From Actinomycetota bacterium (GTDB taxonomy: Bacteria > Actinomycetota > Acidimicrobiia > Acidimicrobiales > Acidimicrobiaceae): a stretch of 46,833 nt of DNA. The stretch lies in contig DAHXKX010000032.1 of NCBI GenBank assembly GCA_027366165.1, forward strand, positions 1 to 46,833. Direction: 5' to 3'. Below the pieces are notes generated by a model. The model had not been told where the DNA came from. It saw only the letters and a list, made by a program, of their open reading frames with translations, and did no database searches. Below, piece by piece: positions 17,633-27,199 of this stretch. Each line of letters begins with the position of its first letter. Within the stretch, counting starts at the first letter, position 1. The translations under genes were made by a program, and so were the position numbers.

Positions 17633-18483
17633 TGCGCCCGACCTCCAATCCAGTATCCAGCTATCATCAATGACCCCAAACCAATCAAAATTCCTACAAA
17701 ACCTTCAGTAACAGGCCCAACATGGCCAAGTCCGATACCACCAGCATTATTTGGATGCTGAAGGTATTTGACGTACTTCACAATGTCCGCAACTTGCTGG
17801 TCGCTCAGGTTACCGGTACCAAACCTCGGCATGTTGCCGGGTCCGGTCCTAATCGCCTCAGCAACCTGTGTTGTGGTCGCAGGATAAAGAGAGGGCGCAT
17901 AAACACCACCTGCCAAGGCATCGCCAACACCGGTTATGGTGTGACAGGCAGCGCAGTTTGTGGAGAACAAACCTTCCCCTGCACTGATCGATGCCGAACC
18001 AAGATTTACCTGGGGAATTTTCGGTCCGCCCGATGCCAGCGAGGACACGTACGCATCAATTGCCAGGGTCTGCTGTCTAGTAAACCTTGACGGCTTTACG
18101 GTTGCCTGCACCGTCGGGTCAGCAAGCGGCATCCGACCGGTGGAAACCCAGAAGTCAATCGTAGCAGCACCAAGACCCTGAAGGTTTGGAGCCCTACTTG
18201 TACCCGATGCGGCGTCACCATGACAACTCGAGCAGTTTTCGACAAACAGCGTCTTGCCAAGCGCGATCGTGGCCGGATCCAGCTTCACATTCGTAACTGG
18301 CGCGCTACCAGCGCCTAAAGTACCACCATAAGTTATGGAATTGGCACCCCTTGCACTCGAAGAGCCTGTTGATGTTGCCGCAACCGCCCCTTGCGAAAAC
18401 AGGGCCATTCCACCTACTGAAGCAGCAACACCCAGCGCTACCGGGACAACGACGCGCCCACCCAACTTCTTTCGGAATTTCAA
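17629..18483 (-). CDS. qcrC: Diheme cytochrome c subunit of the bc1 complex
   Basis: Actinobacterial bc1 uses a membrane-bound diheme cytochrome c that passes electrons straight to CuA of the oxidase. The two heme motifs are CSSCH (84-88) and CAACH (177-181); axial methionines are probably in GRMPL and GNMPRFG. A signal/anchor helix lies near residues 10-35 and a C-terminal helix near 255-278 (GFVGILIGLGSLMIAGYWI). At 284 residues it is of normal length. It starts 11 bp after ctaE. Confidence 0.95.
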   Translation of the reverse strand: MKFRKKLGGRVVVPVALGVAASVGGMALFSQGAVAATSTGSSSARGANSITYGGTLGAGSAPVTNVKLDPATIALGKTLFVENCSSCHGDAASGTSRAPNLQGLGAATIDFWVSTGRMPLADPTVQATVKPSRFTRQQTLAIDAYVSSLASGGPKIPQVNLGSASISAGEGLFSTNCAACHTITGVGDALAGGVYAPSLYPATTTQVAEAIRTGPGNMPRFGTGNLSDQQVADIVKYVKYLQHPNNAGGIGLGHVGPVTEGFVGILIGLGSLMIAGYWIGGRAH

Positions 18484-18494
18484 CGGATTATCTC

Positions 18495-19094
18495 CTAGTG
18501 GACCAGGAATAATGTCGCATAAAGCGCTATCCAGACAATATCGACAAAGTGCCAGTAGTAGCTGATTGACTGCATAACTGGAAGGAGTCCCGGATCCCTA
18601 GACCTGCCCGCAATTCTGATCAAGAGAAATACCATTGCGACAAGCCCGAGGAAAACGTGCAGACCGTGTAAACCGGTCATCAGAAAAAATAGCGAGCCAA
18701 ACGCATTTGTCGATGGAGAAAACGCCACGTGTGTCCACTCGTAAAGCTGGTTTCCCAAAAACGCAAATCCCATGACCATGGTGACTCCAATCCAAAGCCG
18801 TGCGGACCTCCGTCTGCCATGCTCAAGATCGAAAACAGCTTTTTGCATTGAAAATGAGCTGAGAACAAGAACCACCGTGAAAATCCCAGACTGGATAACA
18901 TCAAGCTTGATGCCTCCCAAGGGCCAAGGACCAGTCGCGTTCGCTCGTATGGAGTAGTATGCGGCGAAAAGTCCGGAGAAAAACATCAGCTCCGAACCGA
19001 GCCAAACCATGGTGCCAACGCCGAGCATGGTTGGTTTGTTGAACCTTATTCCTCCTTGTACCGGCTCAACAGAAGCTGCAATTGCCTGAGTCAT
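18495..19094 (-). CDS. ctaE: Cytochrome c oxidase subunit III
   Basis: Membrane subunit of the aa3 oxidase, 199 residues, about five helices as in actinomycetes. Family marks: MVWLGSELMFFSGLFAAYYSIRA, FFLMTGLHGLHVFLGL and the end YYWHFVDIVWIALYATLFLVH. ctaE ahead of qcrCAB is the standard order. Unusual here is that its ATG overlaps the helD stop codon as ATGA, so it is tied to the helicase gene upstream. Confidence 0.96.
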   Translation of the reverse strand: MTQAIAASVEPVQGGIRFNKPTMLGVGTMVWLGSELMFFSGLFAAYYSIRANATGPWPLGGIKLDVIQSGIFTVVLVLSSFSMQKAVFDLEHGRRRSARLWIGVTMVMGFAFLGNQLYEWTHVAFSPSTNAFGSLFFLMTGLHGLHVFLGLVAMVFLLIRIAGRSRDPGLLPVMQSISYYWHFVDIVWIALYATLFLVH

Positions 19095-21355
19095 AAAACC
19101 GTCAAATTACCCTTCATCCCCGATTCGCCCAATAACAAATTATTCGGCATTTCTTTCCCATTACCTGATTTTTGCTGTGATATCAAATCAACAATAACAT
19201 CCGGCACATCGCTATTGTGCACAAAAACTAATCGCTTGGTAGTTCGAGTCATGGCCACGAATAGAGCCTGAAGATTCAAGGCACCGGCCGGTAGCAGCCG
19301 ATTTGCCCCTGAGATCACCACCGAATCGAACTCCAGACCTTTTGCCTCACGGATCGATAGTACCGACAGAGGCTCCTGCGGAAATGCGGAGGCGTTCAAC
19401 CCGGCGCGGGCAAGTTCCTCCAGGTAAACAACCTTTTCTACATCAGGAACGATCAGCGCAACCGTCCCAGGTTCCACCAAGCCAACCTCATTGCGCACCA
19501 CGTCCGCCAAAAGACCAAAAAACTTTTCAGTCCCGACCGAAGTCATGACCACCGGCTCTCCGCTGTGGCGAATTGAAATCGCCGGCTTGAGTTCCGGAGC
19601 GAACTCCTCCAGCAGGCCACCAGCAATATCCATCACCTCCTGGGGTGTCCTATAATTCACCTTCAGCTCAACCAGTTTGAACGAATCCACTTTTTGCATC
19701 GGTGAAACGATCTCCTGCCATGTACGTTGACCAAAAGGAGAGGTGGCCTGGGCTACATCGCCAACGAGAGTCATTGATCCAGATAGCGAATTTCTGCCGA
19801 CCATCCTGGCGGCAAGTGGAGTTAGGTCCTGCGCTTCATCCACGATGAGGTGCCCGTAGGCCCGCTCGTCGTCGGCTTCGTCTGACCTTTTCTGATAGCT
19901 CCCCAAATGGACTTTTGCCTCATTGAGCAACACAAGGTCTGACCTTGACCATGATTTGGCCTTTCCGCCGGACGACCCAGGCCGATAAAGGAGCTTCATC
20001 TCAGCTTCTGAAAGGATCGACTTGCCGGCCAAGCGAATCAAAGGCAAATGCGAATAGAGATCTGCCACCAGCATCTCAGGTGACAGTCTTGGCCAGATCC
20101 TCTGAATCAGCCTTTGGAACTCTGGAGACTTCCTGACACGAAGAGCCAAAGCTCGTTTTGCCTGATTCTCCTCGGCCGCTCCCGCCTCGCCAAAATTAAC
20201 CAACTCTTCATCGAATTCACCATCGCCTGACCCCGGTTCACTGAAACGCACGTCACTCTTGGCAAGATACTTGTCAGCAATCTTCACAGCGAGTAATGAC
20301 TCAACGAACCTATGCCTCTGGTTATGGGTACCACTGCGACGTTTGGTAGTTCGTATCGCCTCAGCCGTATCCTCAGGGGTGACTGTGACGACATAGGCTC
20401 CGAGAGCAACTTCCACCGGATGTTTCAGAGGCCTCTCGCGATCACGAATTGCCTTGGTTATGAAGCCGATCATCCTCAGGTCGCCTTTGAGACGGGCCTC
20501 CTCCTCGCTCTCGTTCAAAGTCGCCTCTCCAAATCCTGCCAGCCCGTGGACCGTCGTAATCTGCACACCGGTCTCACCGAGCGATGGGAGCACGTGATCT
20601 ATGTATCGTGCGAATATCCGACTGGGTGCGACAACGAGAACTCCTTGACGCTCGAGCCGCATCCTATAGGTATACAGGAGGTAGGCGGCACGATGAAGGG
20701 CGACAGCGGTCTTGCCTGTTCCGGGACCGCCCTGGACAATGAGCATCCCGGAAAGGGGGGAACGGATCACCTCGTCCTGCTGAGCCTGAATTGTGGAGAC
20801 GATATCCACCATCCTGCCGGTTCGAGTTCGGGTAACTGCCGCAAATAGAGAGCCGGGTCCAGCCAGCCTGAGTTCCCCAGAGTCTTGCTGGCCGGAAATT
20901 TCCCCGTCAGAATCGAACAGCTCATCTTCGATTGAAACCAGCACCTTATGCTCCAAGGCAAAGTGCCTTCTCCTAGAGAGACCCATTGGCTCCTTGCCTG
21001 TCGCCCGATAAAAGGGCTCCGCTACCGGAGCCCTCCAGTCAACCACGAGTGGCTCCATGGTTTCATCGGAGACAGCAAGCCGGCCAATGTGATAGGTGCA
21101 CACTTGCGCAAGAACGGTGTCGTAGTCGATACCTCCGAAACTGAGCGCTTGGTCACCAATCTCGAGCTGTTCGAGTCGGGCGAGACTCTGCCGAACAATG
21201 ACGTCCCGCTCAGCTCTAGCCTGATGAGTTCCTCCGCGTGGAGTGCCAAGAACCGACTCCATCATCTCTCTCGCAGATACCCTCATTGCTTCCAAATGAT
21301 CGTTTGCTTTGGCAAGATACTTTTGTTCTGCAGCCAAATCTGGATTTAGCGACAC
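19091..21355 (-). CDS. helD: HelD-type RNA polymerase recycling motor (UvrD/Rep-like ATPase)
   Basis: Superfamily 1 ATPase of 754 residues. HelD binds stalled RNA polymerase, pries its clamp open and releases nucleic acid; some actinobacterial members protect against rifampicin. Seen: an N-terminal coiled-coil region (about 1-65), the HelD segment with EPLVVDWRAPVAEPFYRAT, Walker A GGPGTGKT (209-216), Walker B HLIVDEAQDLTPLAARMV, GDVAQATSPFGQRTW and late helicase motifs with LSIREAKGLEFDSVV and VAMTRTTKRLV. The WRAP and GLSRRRHF stretch separates it from true UvrD/PcrA. GTG start with AAAGG five bases upstream. It is the first gene of the respiratory run and divergent from hemE. Confidence 0.9.
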   Translation of the reverse strand: MSLNPDLAAEQKYLAKANDHLEAMRVSAREMMESVLGTPRGGTHQARAERDVIVRQSLARLEQLEIGDQALSFGGIDYDTVLAQVCTYHIGRLAVSDETMEPLVVDWRAPVAEPFYRATGKEPMGLSRRRHFALEHKVLVSIEDELFDSDGEISGQQDSGELRLAGPGSLFAAVTRTRTGRMVDIVSTIQAQQDEVIRSPLSGMLIVQGGPGTGKTAVALHRAAYLLYTYRMRLERQGVLVVAPSRIFARYIDHVLPSLGETGVQITTVHGLAGFGEATLNESEEEARLKGDLRMIGFITKAIRDRERPLKHPVEVALGAYVVTVTPEDTAEAIRTTKRRSGTHNQRHRFVESLLAVKIADKYLAKSDVRFSEPGSGDGEFDEELVNFGEAGAAEENQAKRALALRVRKSPEFQRLIQRIWPRLSPEMLVADLYSHLPLIRLAGKSILSEAEMKLLYRPGSSGGKAKSWSRSDLVLLNEAKVHLGSYQKRSDEADDERAYGHLIVDEAQDLTPLAARMVGRNSLSGSMTLVGDVAQATSPFGQRTWQEIVSPMQKVDSFKLVELKVNYRTPQEVMDIAGGLLEEFAPELKPAISIRHSGEPVVMTSVGTEKFFGLLADVVRNEVGLVEPGTVALIVPDVEKVVYLEELARAGLNASAFPQEPLSVLSIREAKGLEFDSVVISGANRLLPAGALNLQALFVAMTRTTKRLVFVHNSDVPDVIVDLISQQKSGNGKEMPNNLLLGESGMKGNLTVL

Positions 21356-21519
21356 GTAAACCTTTTCTTCGCTAGAAAACTTAAATAACTATTCATTTTA
21401 TCTTCGTTTGGACCAGCTTCCTCAACATTACGGTTTTGCCCAACCGAGGCACATGCAGAATTGGCGGGTGTCCACAGAATGAATTTCCCTTTTCGAATCT
21501 AAGCTTCTAATAGCGTTTT

Positions 21520-22596
21520 ATGAAGGGCCAGGGTTTGTCCCATAAATTAGAAAATGATCTGGTAATCAGGGCCGCCATGGGCGAGCGTACGCCAAATGTC
21601 CCGGTATGGTTCATGCGTCAGGCAGGACGTTCGCTTCCTGAATACAGAGCAGTCAGGAAACGCGGGTCAATTTTGGACACAATTCAAGACCCGCAGTTGA
21701 GCGCTGAAATCACGCTCCAACCGGTGAGGCGCTACGGGGTGGACGCTGCAATTCTCTACTCGGACATAATAGTTCCAACCTTCGCCGTGGGCTTCGGGAT
21801 AGAGGTGGTCGAGGGCAGGGGTCCGGTTATCAGAGACCCATTCCGCTCCGAAGATGACCTCAAGCGCCTTCGCGATCTTGAACCCGAGACTGACACCGCA
21901 TATGTCATTGAAACCATCAAAATCCTTGCAAATGAACTCAGCGTTCCCCTGATCGGATTCGCAGGTGCACCTTTCACCGTTGCCAGCTACCTGATCGAAG
22001 GTGGCCCGAGTAGGACCTACGTCAAGACTAAGTCGCTCATGCGTTTGAACCCTGTGCTGTGGCACCAGCTCATGGAACGACTTACCAGACTGGCGATCGC
22101 ATCTCTCGAATCACAGATCAGAGCCGGAGCCGCAATGTTCCAGCTATTTGACTCTTGGGTGGGTATCCTCTCCCCATCCGAATATCGCGAGATGGTCGCT
22201 CCACATTCAAACGCCATATTCCGAGGGCTGGCACACCTCAATATACCGTCGATCCATTTCGGCGTGGGAACAGCGAGTCTTTTGGAGCAAATGGCCAAGT
22301 CAGGTTGCACCGTGGTCGGCGTCGACGATCGGACCGGCCTAGACGACGCTTTTCGAATCACTAAAGGGAAAGTGGCGCTTCAAGGCAATCTAGATCCGGT
22401 CAACATCCTCATAGGCACTGAAGCTGCGCTGAATGAGTCCAGAAAGGTTCTTTCGGCATCGGCGATCTCTCCAGGCTACATTTTCAATCTGGGACATGGA
22501 ATACTTCCTGAATCAGACCCTGAGGTGATCAAAGCCGTTGTCGACCTTGTCCACGAAAAGGGCGCCGGCCTCAGGGAAGACGCGTCAAAACCATAA
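21520..22596 (+). CDS. hemE: Uroporphyrinogen decarboxylase
   Basis: Cytosolic enzyme converting uroporphyrinogen III to coproporphyrinogen III. Signature VWFMRQAGRSLPEYR lies at the N-terminus, with the catalytic Asp region AILYSDIIVPTFAVG, FAGAPFTVASYLIEG, and the late NLGHGILPESDPE. The length of 358 residues is normal. No Shine-Dalgarno site precedes ATG 21520; TAATAG at 21508-21513 would suit a -10 box of a leaderless transcript, common in actinomycetes, but this is only suggestive. The next gene starts 15 bp downstream, so the two heme genes form an operon. Confidence 0.96.
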   Translation: MKGQGLSHKLENDLVIRAAMGERTPNVPVWFMRQAGRSLPEYRAVRKRGSILDTIQDPQLSAEITLQPVRRYGVDAAILYSDIIVPTFAVGFGIEVVEGRGPVIRDPFRSEDDLKRLRDLEPETDTAYVIETIKILANELSVPLIGFAGAPFTVASYLIEGGPSRTYVKTKSLMRLNPVLWHQLMERLTRLAIASLESQIRAGAAMFQLFDSWVGILSPSEYREMVAPHSNAIFRGLAHLNIPSIHFGVGTASLLEQMAKSGCTVVGVDDRTGLDDAFRITKGKVALQGNLDPVNILIGTEAALNESRKVLSASAISPGYIFNLGHGILPESDPEVIKAVVDLVHEKGAGLREDASKP

Positions 22597-22611
22597 ATAT
22601 TTAGGAGAGCA

Positions 22612-23991
22612 GTGACTAAGGTTGTTGTCATAGGAGGAGGCATATCAGGCCTCACATCGGCATATTTTCTATCGCAGCAGATTGACCCGCGCGACATAAC
22701 GGTGATCGAATCCGACGATCACCTCGGCGGCACCGTCAGTGCAGTGGAGTTTGGCTCCCATTTGGCGGAGACTGGTCCGGACTCTTTCATAACAAGAAAT
22801 CCATCCGCCATCGATCTGGCGGCAGACCTTCATCTGTCTGAAAGGCTCATATCCCCTGCGACAAACTCGGCTTTCATTTATTCCCGCTCAGCACTCCATC
22901 CAATTCCGTCCGGAACCGTTTTTGGAGCGCCAAGTGACTTCAATAAATTCTTTGGAAATTCGCTGTTATCAAAGACTGGACAGCTGAGAGCAGCCATGGA
23001 GCCACTATTGGGTCACGCAAAGATCCAAGGCGATACAACGGTTGGGTCCTTCGCCAAAAAGAGATGGGGTAAAGAGGTAACCGACAGACTGATTGAACCG
23101 CTTGTCGGGGGCATCCATGCCGGGACTGTCTATGAACTCTCATTGGCTCAGTGCGCTCCGCAATATTTAGACGCCGCCCAAACAAAGAGGTCGGTTTCAA
23201 AAGGTCTCAAATCCCAGATGGCCAATTACACGCCAAGCGGACATCCTATGTTCTACTCTCTTGAGGGTGGCCTTTCCGGTCTGGTTGACGGCCTGGTCAG
23301 TCTTTTGGAAGAACGAAACGTGGAGATCCTCACAAGATGCGAATCCGCAGAGATCCGGCCTTTGGCTGACGGCTACAGAATAACCACAGAAAAAAGGTCC
23401 TTCGATGCGGAGGGCATTATCTGCGCCACCCCTGCCTTTGTGGCGTCACGGCTTCTAAAGGCTGTGAGCAGCACGGCATCAGAGCTTCTAGATACCATTG
23501 ACTATGCGTCGCCGATAATGACCCTGCTCGGCTACGAAGACGCTTCTTTTGGCGAGCCTCTTCGCGGATCCGGGGTGCTTGTTCCAAGACAAAATAAAAC
23601 ACTAACGACGGCCATCACCTTCGCAACCAACAAATGGCCTGGCTGGAAGAGCGAAGGCGAGACGATCCTTCGGGTGTCGGCTGGGCGAATCGGAGACAAC
23701 CGAGTTTGGGAATTCGATGACAGAAGTCTTGTTGCAACCCTCGAAGCCGAGATGACAAAGATCCTGGGGGTTAGGTCACGATCTATTCGAAGCAAGGTCG
23801 CCCGATGGCAGAAGCGAATTCCCCAGTTCAAGCCATATCATGCACAGTTGATCCAACGCATCAGGGAAAGTCTCCCCTCAGGTGTTGAACTGGCCGGAGC
23901 ACCGTTCCTGGGAGTCGGAATACCCGCATGCATTTCAAGCGCATCGCTTGCGGCTGATCGACTGGTCAAAACCCTGTCTAAGCCTCGCTGA
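22612..23991 (+). CDS. cgoX: Coproporphyrinogen III / protoporphyrinogen oxidase (HemY family)
   Basis: FAD enzyme with N-terminal dinucleotide fold VVVIGGGISGLTSAYFLSQQ and a C-terminal FAD-binding ending (GAPFLGVGIPACISSA). The 459-residue size and sequence match the HemY/PPOX family. In Actinomycetota this family oxidises coproporphyrinogen III to coproporphyrin III, and a coproheme decarboxylase gene is present at 32.2 kb, so I favour CgoX over a classical protoporphyrinogen oxidase. GTG start with AGGAG five bases upstream. It converges with cobT, overlapping by 14 bp. Confidence 0.9.
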   Translation: MTKVVVIGGGISGLTSAYFLSQQIDPRDITVIESDDHLGGTVSAVEFGSHLAETGPDSFITRNPSAIDLAADLHLSERLISPATNSAFIYSRSALHPIPSGTVFGAPSDFNKFFGNSLLSKTGQLRAAMEPLLGHAKIQGDTTVGSFAKKRWGKEVTDRLIEPLVGGIHAGTVYELSLAQCAPQYLDAAQTKRSVSKGLKSQMANYTPSGHPMFYSLEGGLSGLVDGLVSLLEERNVEILTRCESAEIRPLADGYRITTEKRSFDAEGIICATPAFVASRLLKAVSSTASELLDTIDYASPIMTLLGYEDASFGEPLRGSGVLVPRQNKTLTTAITFATNKWPGWKSEGETILRVSAGRIGDNRVWEFDDRSLVATLEAEMTKILGVRSRSIRSKVARWQKRIPQFKPYHAQLIQRIRESLPSGVELAGAPFLGVGIPACISSASLAADRLVKTLSKPR

Positions 23992-25033
23992 CTCCGGCAG
24001 AGTCAAAAGTGGCCATCTCAATTAGGGTTCTGACCGCAGACTGAATGATAGGGACGCTGAGACATGCCCCGGTACCCTCACCCAGCCGCAGATCCAGTAC
24101 CAGCACCGGCTTCAGACCAATGTAGTCAAGTGATATCTTGGCGCCAGGCTCTTGAGAAAGGTGGCCGGCAAACATGTAATCCTTGACGTTTCGGTTTAGT
24201 TCGTAGCTGACAACCGCTGCGGCATCCGCAATCACCCCGTCCAGGACCACTGGTATTCGTCGCGAAGACCCGGCCAAAATGAGTCCGACCATCCCGGCAA
24301 TCTCCAACCCGCCAATTGACGCAAGCACCTCGAGCGGGTCTGAAGTACCGTTATCCGACAGGCGCGAGTGCGCGGCCTTGATCGCCTTGATTTTCAGGAC
24401 CATCCGTTCGTCGTCAATGCCAGTTCCCCTACCAGTGGTCTCCTCGACTCCAGACTTGGTGAACCAGGAGATAAGTGCCGCCGACGGTGTGGTGTTGCCT
24501 ATCCCCATGTCGCCAATTAATAGGAGGTCACAACCATCGTCGATCACCGAGTTTGCAACCTCAAAGCCTGCCTGAATCGCATCTTCAGCTTCGCGCAAAG
24601 TCATTGCCGGGCGCCGGGCCAGATTATCGGTACCAGGACGGATCTTTCTGTTGATAATCCCTGAGAAACCGGAGGTGTCGCCAGCAACACCGATATCTAT
24701 CACTGACACTTCGGCTCCTACCTGCTTTGCAATTGCGTTGATGGCTGCCCCGCCATTCAAGAAGTTGGCAACCATCTGTAAAGTCACCTCCTGGGGCCAC
24801 GGAGTGATACCTTCCTCCAAAACGCCATGGTCAGACGCAAAAACGCAGACAACCGAAGATGACGGGACGGAAGGGGGAAAATCCGGTGAAATAGCGCAAT
24901 ATTTACTGGCAATTTCCTCAAGAAATCCGAGAGCACCTGCGGGTTTCGTCAACTGCGATTGCCTTTCGAGGCCCTTCTGATAGTTGGACGCCGAAGCCGG
25001 TTCAATCGAATTGATTACATCTTTGAAGTTCAA
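23978..25033 (-). CDS. cobT: Nicotinate-nucleotide-dimethylbenzimidazole phosphoribosyltransferase
   Basis: Makes alpha-ribazole phosphate for the lower ligand of cobalamin. Motifs: LTKPAGALGFLEEIA, the FASDHGVLEEGITPWP loop, NFLNGGAAINAIA, and DMGIGNTTPSAALI; the catalytic Glu region is near the end (GEGTGACLSVPIIQSA). 351 residues, normal. The start is TTG 25033 with AGGAG seven bases upstream. No cobalamin riboswitch is seen in the 72 bp before it. It stands alone from other cob genes in this window. Confidence 0.95.
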   Translation of the reverse strand: MNFKDVINSIEPASASNYQKGLERQSQLTKPAGALGFLEEIASKYCAISPDFPPSVPSSSVVCVFASDHGVLEEGITPWPQEVTLQMVANFLNGGAAINAIAKQVGAEVSVIDIGVAGDTSGFSGIINRKIRPGTDNLARRPAMTLREAEDAIQAGFEVANSVIDDGCDLLLIGDMGIGNTTPSAALISWFTKSGVEETTGRGTGIDDERMVLKIKAIKAAHSRLSDNGTSDPLEVLASIGGLEIAGMVGLILAGSSRRIPVVLDGVIADAAAVVSYELNRNVKDYMFAGHLSQEPGAKISLDYIGLKPVLVLDLRLGEGTGACLSVPIIQSAVRTLIEMATFDSAGVSEA

Positions 25034-25105
25034 TGCTGGTCTCCTAGCTGACTGCAGAACGTATTAATCGGGCGCTATGCAATTGATAGGATAAACCGCC
25101 GCCGC

Positions 25106-25606
25106 CTAGTCGAGCAAACTGACTAGGTCAGAATCGTCCTTGTTGGCAAAAAGCAGCTTGTTGAAGATGATGAATTTGCCAACCCAAAGAACGCCAAAAG
25201 CAGCAATTGACGCGGCATTGACAAGCACTGCGACTTCAATATGACGATAGTGGTGCACCAGCGCGAAATGCTCGGCAGCGGCCACAGCCCACAGAGACAG
25301 AACGAGCCCTAGGAAGGCCAGGCCCCAAAATGGAAGGATTTCCCGGAAAAGGTGGGATTTCCCGGTCTTTCCCCATGCCCACGCCCGATTCATGTAATAT
25401 GAGGGCAAGGCTGACACGGCAACTGCCACAAAGTTGGACGTAGTTGCAGACCACAGATGCAGCACGCCAAAAGCCAGGAACAGAATGACCTGAGAGATCA
25501 CAACCGAAACTACCGAAGCTACCGTGTATTTGAAGGCCTTCAGCGCAGTTTCTGAGCGATCAAGTCGGTTGAGTATTGGCTGGGGAACCAGGTTTCGCAA
25601 AAACAC
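25106..25606 (-). CDS. GtrA-like membrane protein
   Basis: 166 residues with four hydrophobic segments (about 27-47, 52-70, 93-112, 126-148), the layout of the GtrA family (PF04138), small membrane proteins often linked to translocation of lipid-linked sugars. The piece NFVAVAVSALPSYYMNRAWAWG is characteristic (YxxNRxWxF type). The C-terminus is short and acidic. It lies 72 bp upstream of cobT on the same strand. Its partner glycosyltransferase is not adjacent, so the substrate is unknown. Confidence 0.85.
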   Translation of the reverse strand: MFLRNLVPQPILNRLDRSETALKAFKYTVASVVSVVISQVILFLAFGVLHLWSATTSNFVAVAVSALPSYYMNRAWAWGKTGKSHLFREILPFWGLAFLGLVLSLWAVAAAEHFALVHHYRHIEVAVLVNAASIAAFGVLWVGKFIIFNKLLFANKDDSDLVSLLD

Positions 25607-25684
25607 TTAAATAAGCCTACCGTATCCAACTATCTATTCGTTAATCAACACTTTGCGTGAGGAACCGGCCGCCCAAAATAAAGT

Positions 25685-25725
25685 GACTTTGATCTGACAC
25701 TAGGTGCCCAGGCCAAATCAAAGTC
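25685..25725 (-). terminator. Probable intrinsic terminator after gltA
   Basis: GACTTTGAT (25685-25693) and ATCAAAGTC (25717-25725) form a 9-bp stem. On the minus strand the stem is followed by ACTTTATTTT. It starts ten bases after the gltA stop codon. The loop is long (23 nt), so the terminator may be weak. Confidence 0.5.
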
Positions 25726-25734
25726 CATTATTGA

Positions 25735-27051
25735 CTAGCGTTGATCAATCGGCACATACTTCCGCTCTGGCTCGCCGGTGTAGATCTGCCGAGGGCGGAC
25801 AATTTTTGAATCCTGTTCCAGCAACTCCACATAGTGTGTCAACCATCCTGACACCCTAGGTATTGCGAACAGAACCGGGAACATCTCAATCGGAAAGCCC
25901 ATAGCCTGATAAATCAATCCCGAGTAAAAATCGACGTTCGGATAGAGCTTCCTGGATATGAAGTAGTCATCAGAAAGCGCTACCTCTTCCAACTTGAGTG
26001 CGATGTCAAGAAGCGGGTTCTTGCCGGTCACCTCAAAAACGTCATAAGCGACTTTCTTGATAATTCTCGCCCGTGGGTCATAGTTCTTATAAACCCTGTG
26101 GCCAAAGCCCTGGAGCCTCTGTCCGGCCTTGCCCTCTTTGACACTCTTTATGAAGGGTTCGACGTTCTCAAGCGAGCCAATCTCGGTCAACATCTTCACA
26201 ACAGCCTCGTTGGCACCACCGTGACGCGGCCCATATAGCGCGGCGCATGCCGCGGCGGTGGAAGAGTACGGGTCCGAATGCGCCGACCCCGCGGTCCTCA
26301 TCGCAGTGGTCGAACAGTTCTGTTCATGATCAGCGTGAAGGATAAACAAAATGTCTATCGCGCGAACCAGCACGGGATCAGCCTCGAAATGCGGCTCCGC
26401 AATCTTCCACATCATTGACAGGAAGTTGGCTGGGAACGACAGCTCGTTGTCAGGATAGACGAACGGCATACCAACTGAGAATCTGTGAGCCGCAGCCGCC
26501 AATGTCGGCATCTTGGCTATCAAACGCACAATTTGCTTCTCTCGGATCTCCGGATCAGAGATTTGTTTGGCATCAGCGTAGAAAGTGGAGAGCGCCGCAA
26601 CAGCAGACACCAGCATCCCCATTGGGTGAGCATCGTAGTGGAAACCCTCAAGGAATCTCTTTCTGACATTCTCGTGGATGAAGGTGTGATGTGTAACGTC
26701 TCGAACCCACTGGTCATATTGCGTAGGTGTCGGCAACTCTCCCTTCAACAAGAGATAGGCCACCTCAAGGTAGGTGGAATCCTCTGCTAGCTGTTCAATT
26801 GGGTAACCCCGGTACCGCAAGATCCCTTCATCCCCGTCAAGGTATGTAATTGAACTTGAAGTCATTGCTGTGGAGGTGAGTCCCGGATCGTAAAACCAGA
26901 TCCCGGGTAGCAGCTTTGACCACTCTGCTGAAGACACCCCACCGTTCTCAATAGGAATATCGATGGACTTACCAGATCGATTATCCGTTATCGTAATGCT
27001 CTCAGGCACGATCCCGCCTTCCTCGGCTAAATCTCCGTTCCACAAGGGCAT
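25735..27051 (-). CDS. gltA: Citrate synthase
   Basis: First step of the TCA cycle, acetyl-CoA plus oxaloacetate to citrate. 438 residues, type II-like hexameric family. Active-site pieces: HADHEQNCSTTAMR, the catalytic His in YGPRHGGANEAV, GFGHRVYKNYDPRA, and the catalytic Asp in NVDFYSGLIYQAMG. The N-terminal beta-rich segment (ITITDNRSGKSIDIPI) is typical of GltA from actinomycetes. Start ATG 27051 has AGGAG six bases upstream. It is a single-gene unit ending in a probable terminator. Confidence 0.96.
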   Translation of the reverse strand: MPLWNGDLAEEGGIVPESITITDNRSGKSIDIPIENGGVSSAEWSKLLPGIWFYDPGLTSTAMTSSSITYLDGDEGILRYRGYPIEQLAEDSTYLEVAYLLLKGELPTPTQYDQWVRDVTHHTFIHENVRKRFLEGFHYDAHPMGMLVSAVAALSTFYADAKQISDPEIREKQIVRLIAKMPTLAAAAHRFSVGMPFVYPDNELSFPANFLSMMWKIAEPHFEADPVLVRAIDILFILHADHEQNCSTTAMRTAGSAHSDPYSSTAAACAALYGPRHGGANEAVVKMLTEIGSLENVEPFIKSVKEGKAGQRLQGFGHRVYKNYDPRARIIKKVAYDVFEVTGKNPLLDIALKLEEVALSDDYFISRKLYPNVDFYSGLIYQAMGFPIEMFPVLFAIPRVSGWLTHYVELLEQDSKIVRPRQIYTGEPERKYVPIDQR

Positions 27052-27199
27052 ATCACGCTCCTTGCAGAATGCTTATTAAATCTGCGGCACCTTTATTGCG
27101 ACAGATACAGTTCGAATCTTAGAGGCTCTTAGGCCACAAGTACAAAATTCGTTTGCTTCCAATCTACAATAGACAGCTCCTTTACTTACAAACGCTTCA

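Noticed and set aside
24961-25105. Cobalamin riboswitch before cobT
   Set aside because: Only 72 bp separate cobT from gtrA, too short for the element, and no B12-box-like sequence was seen.
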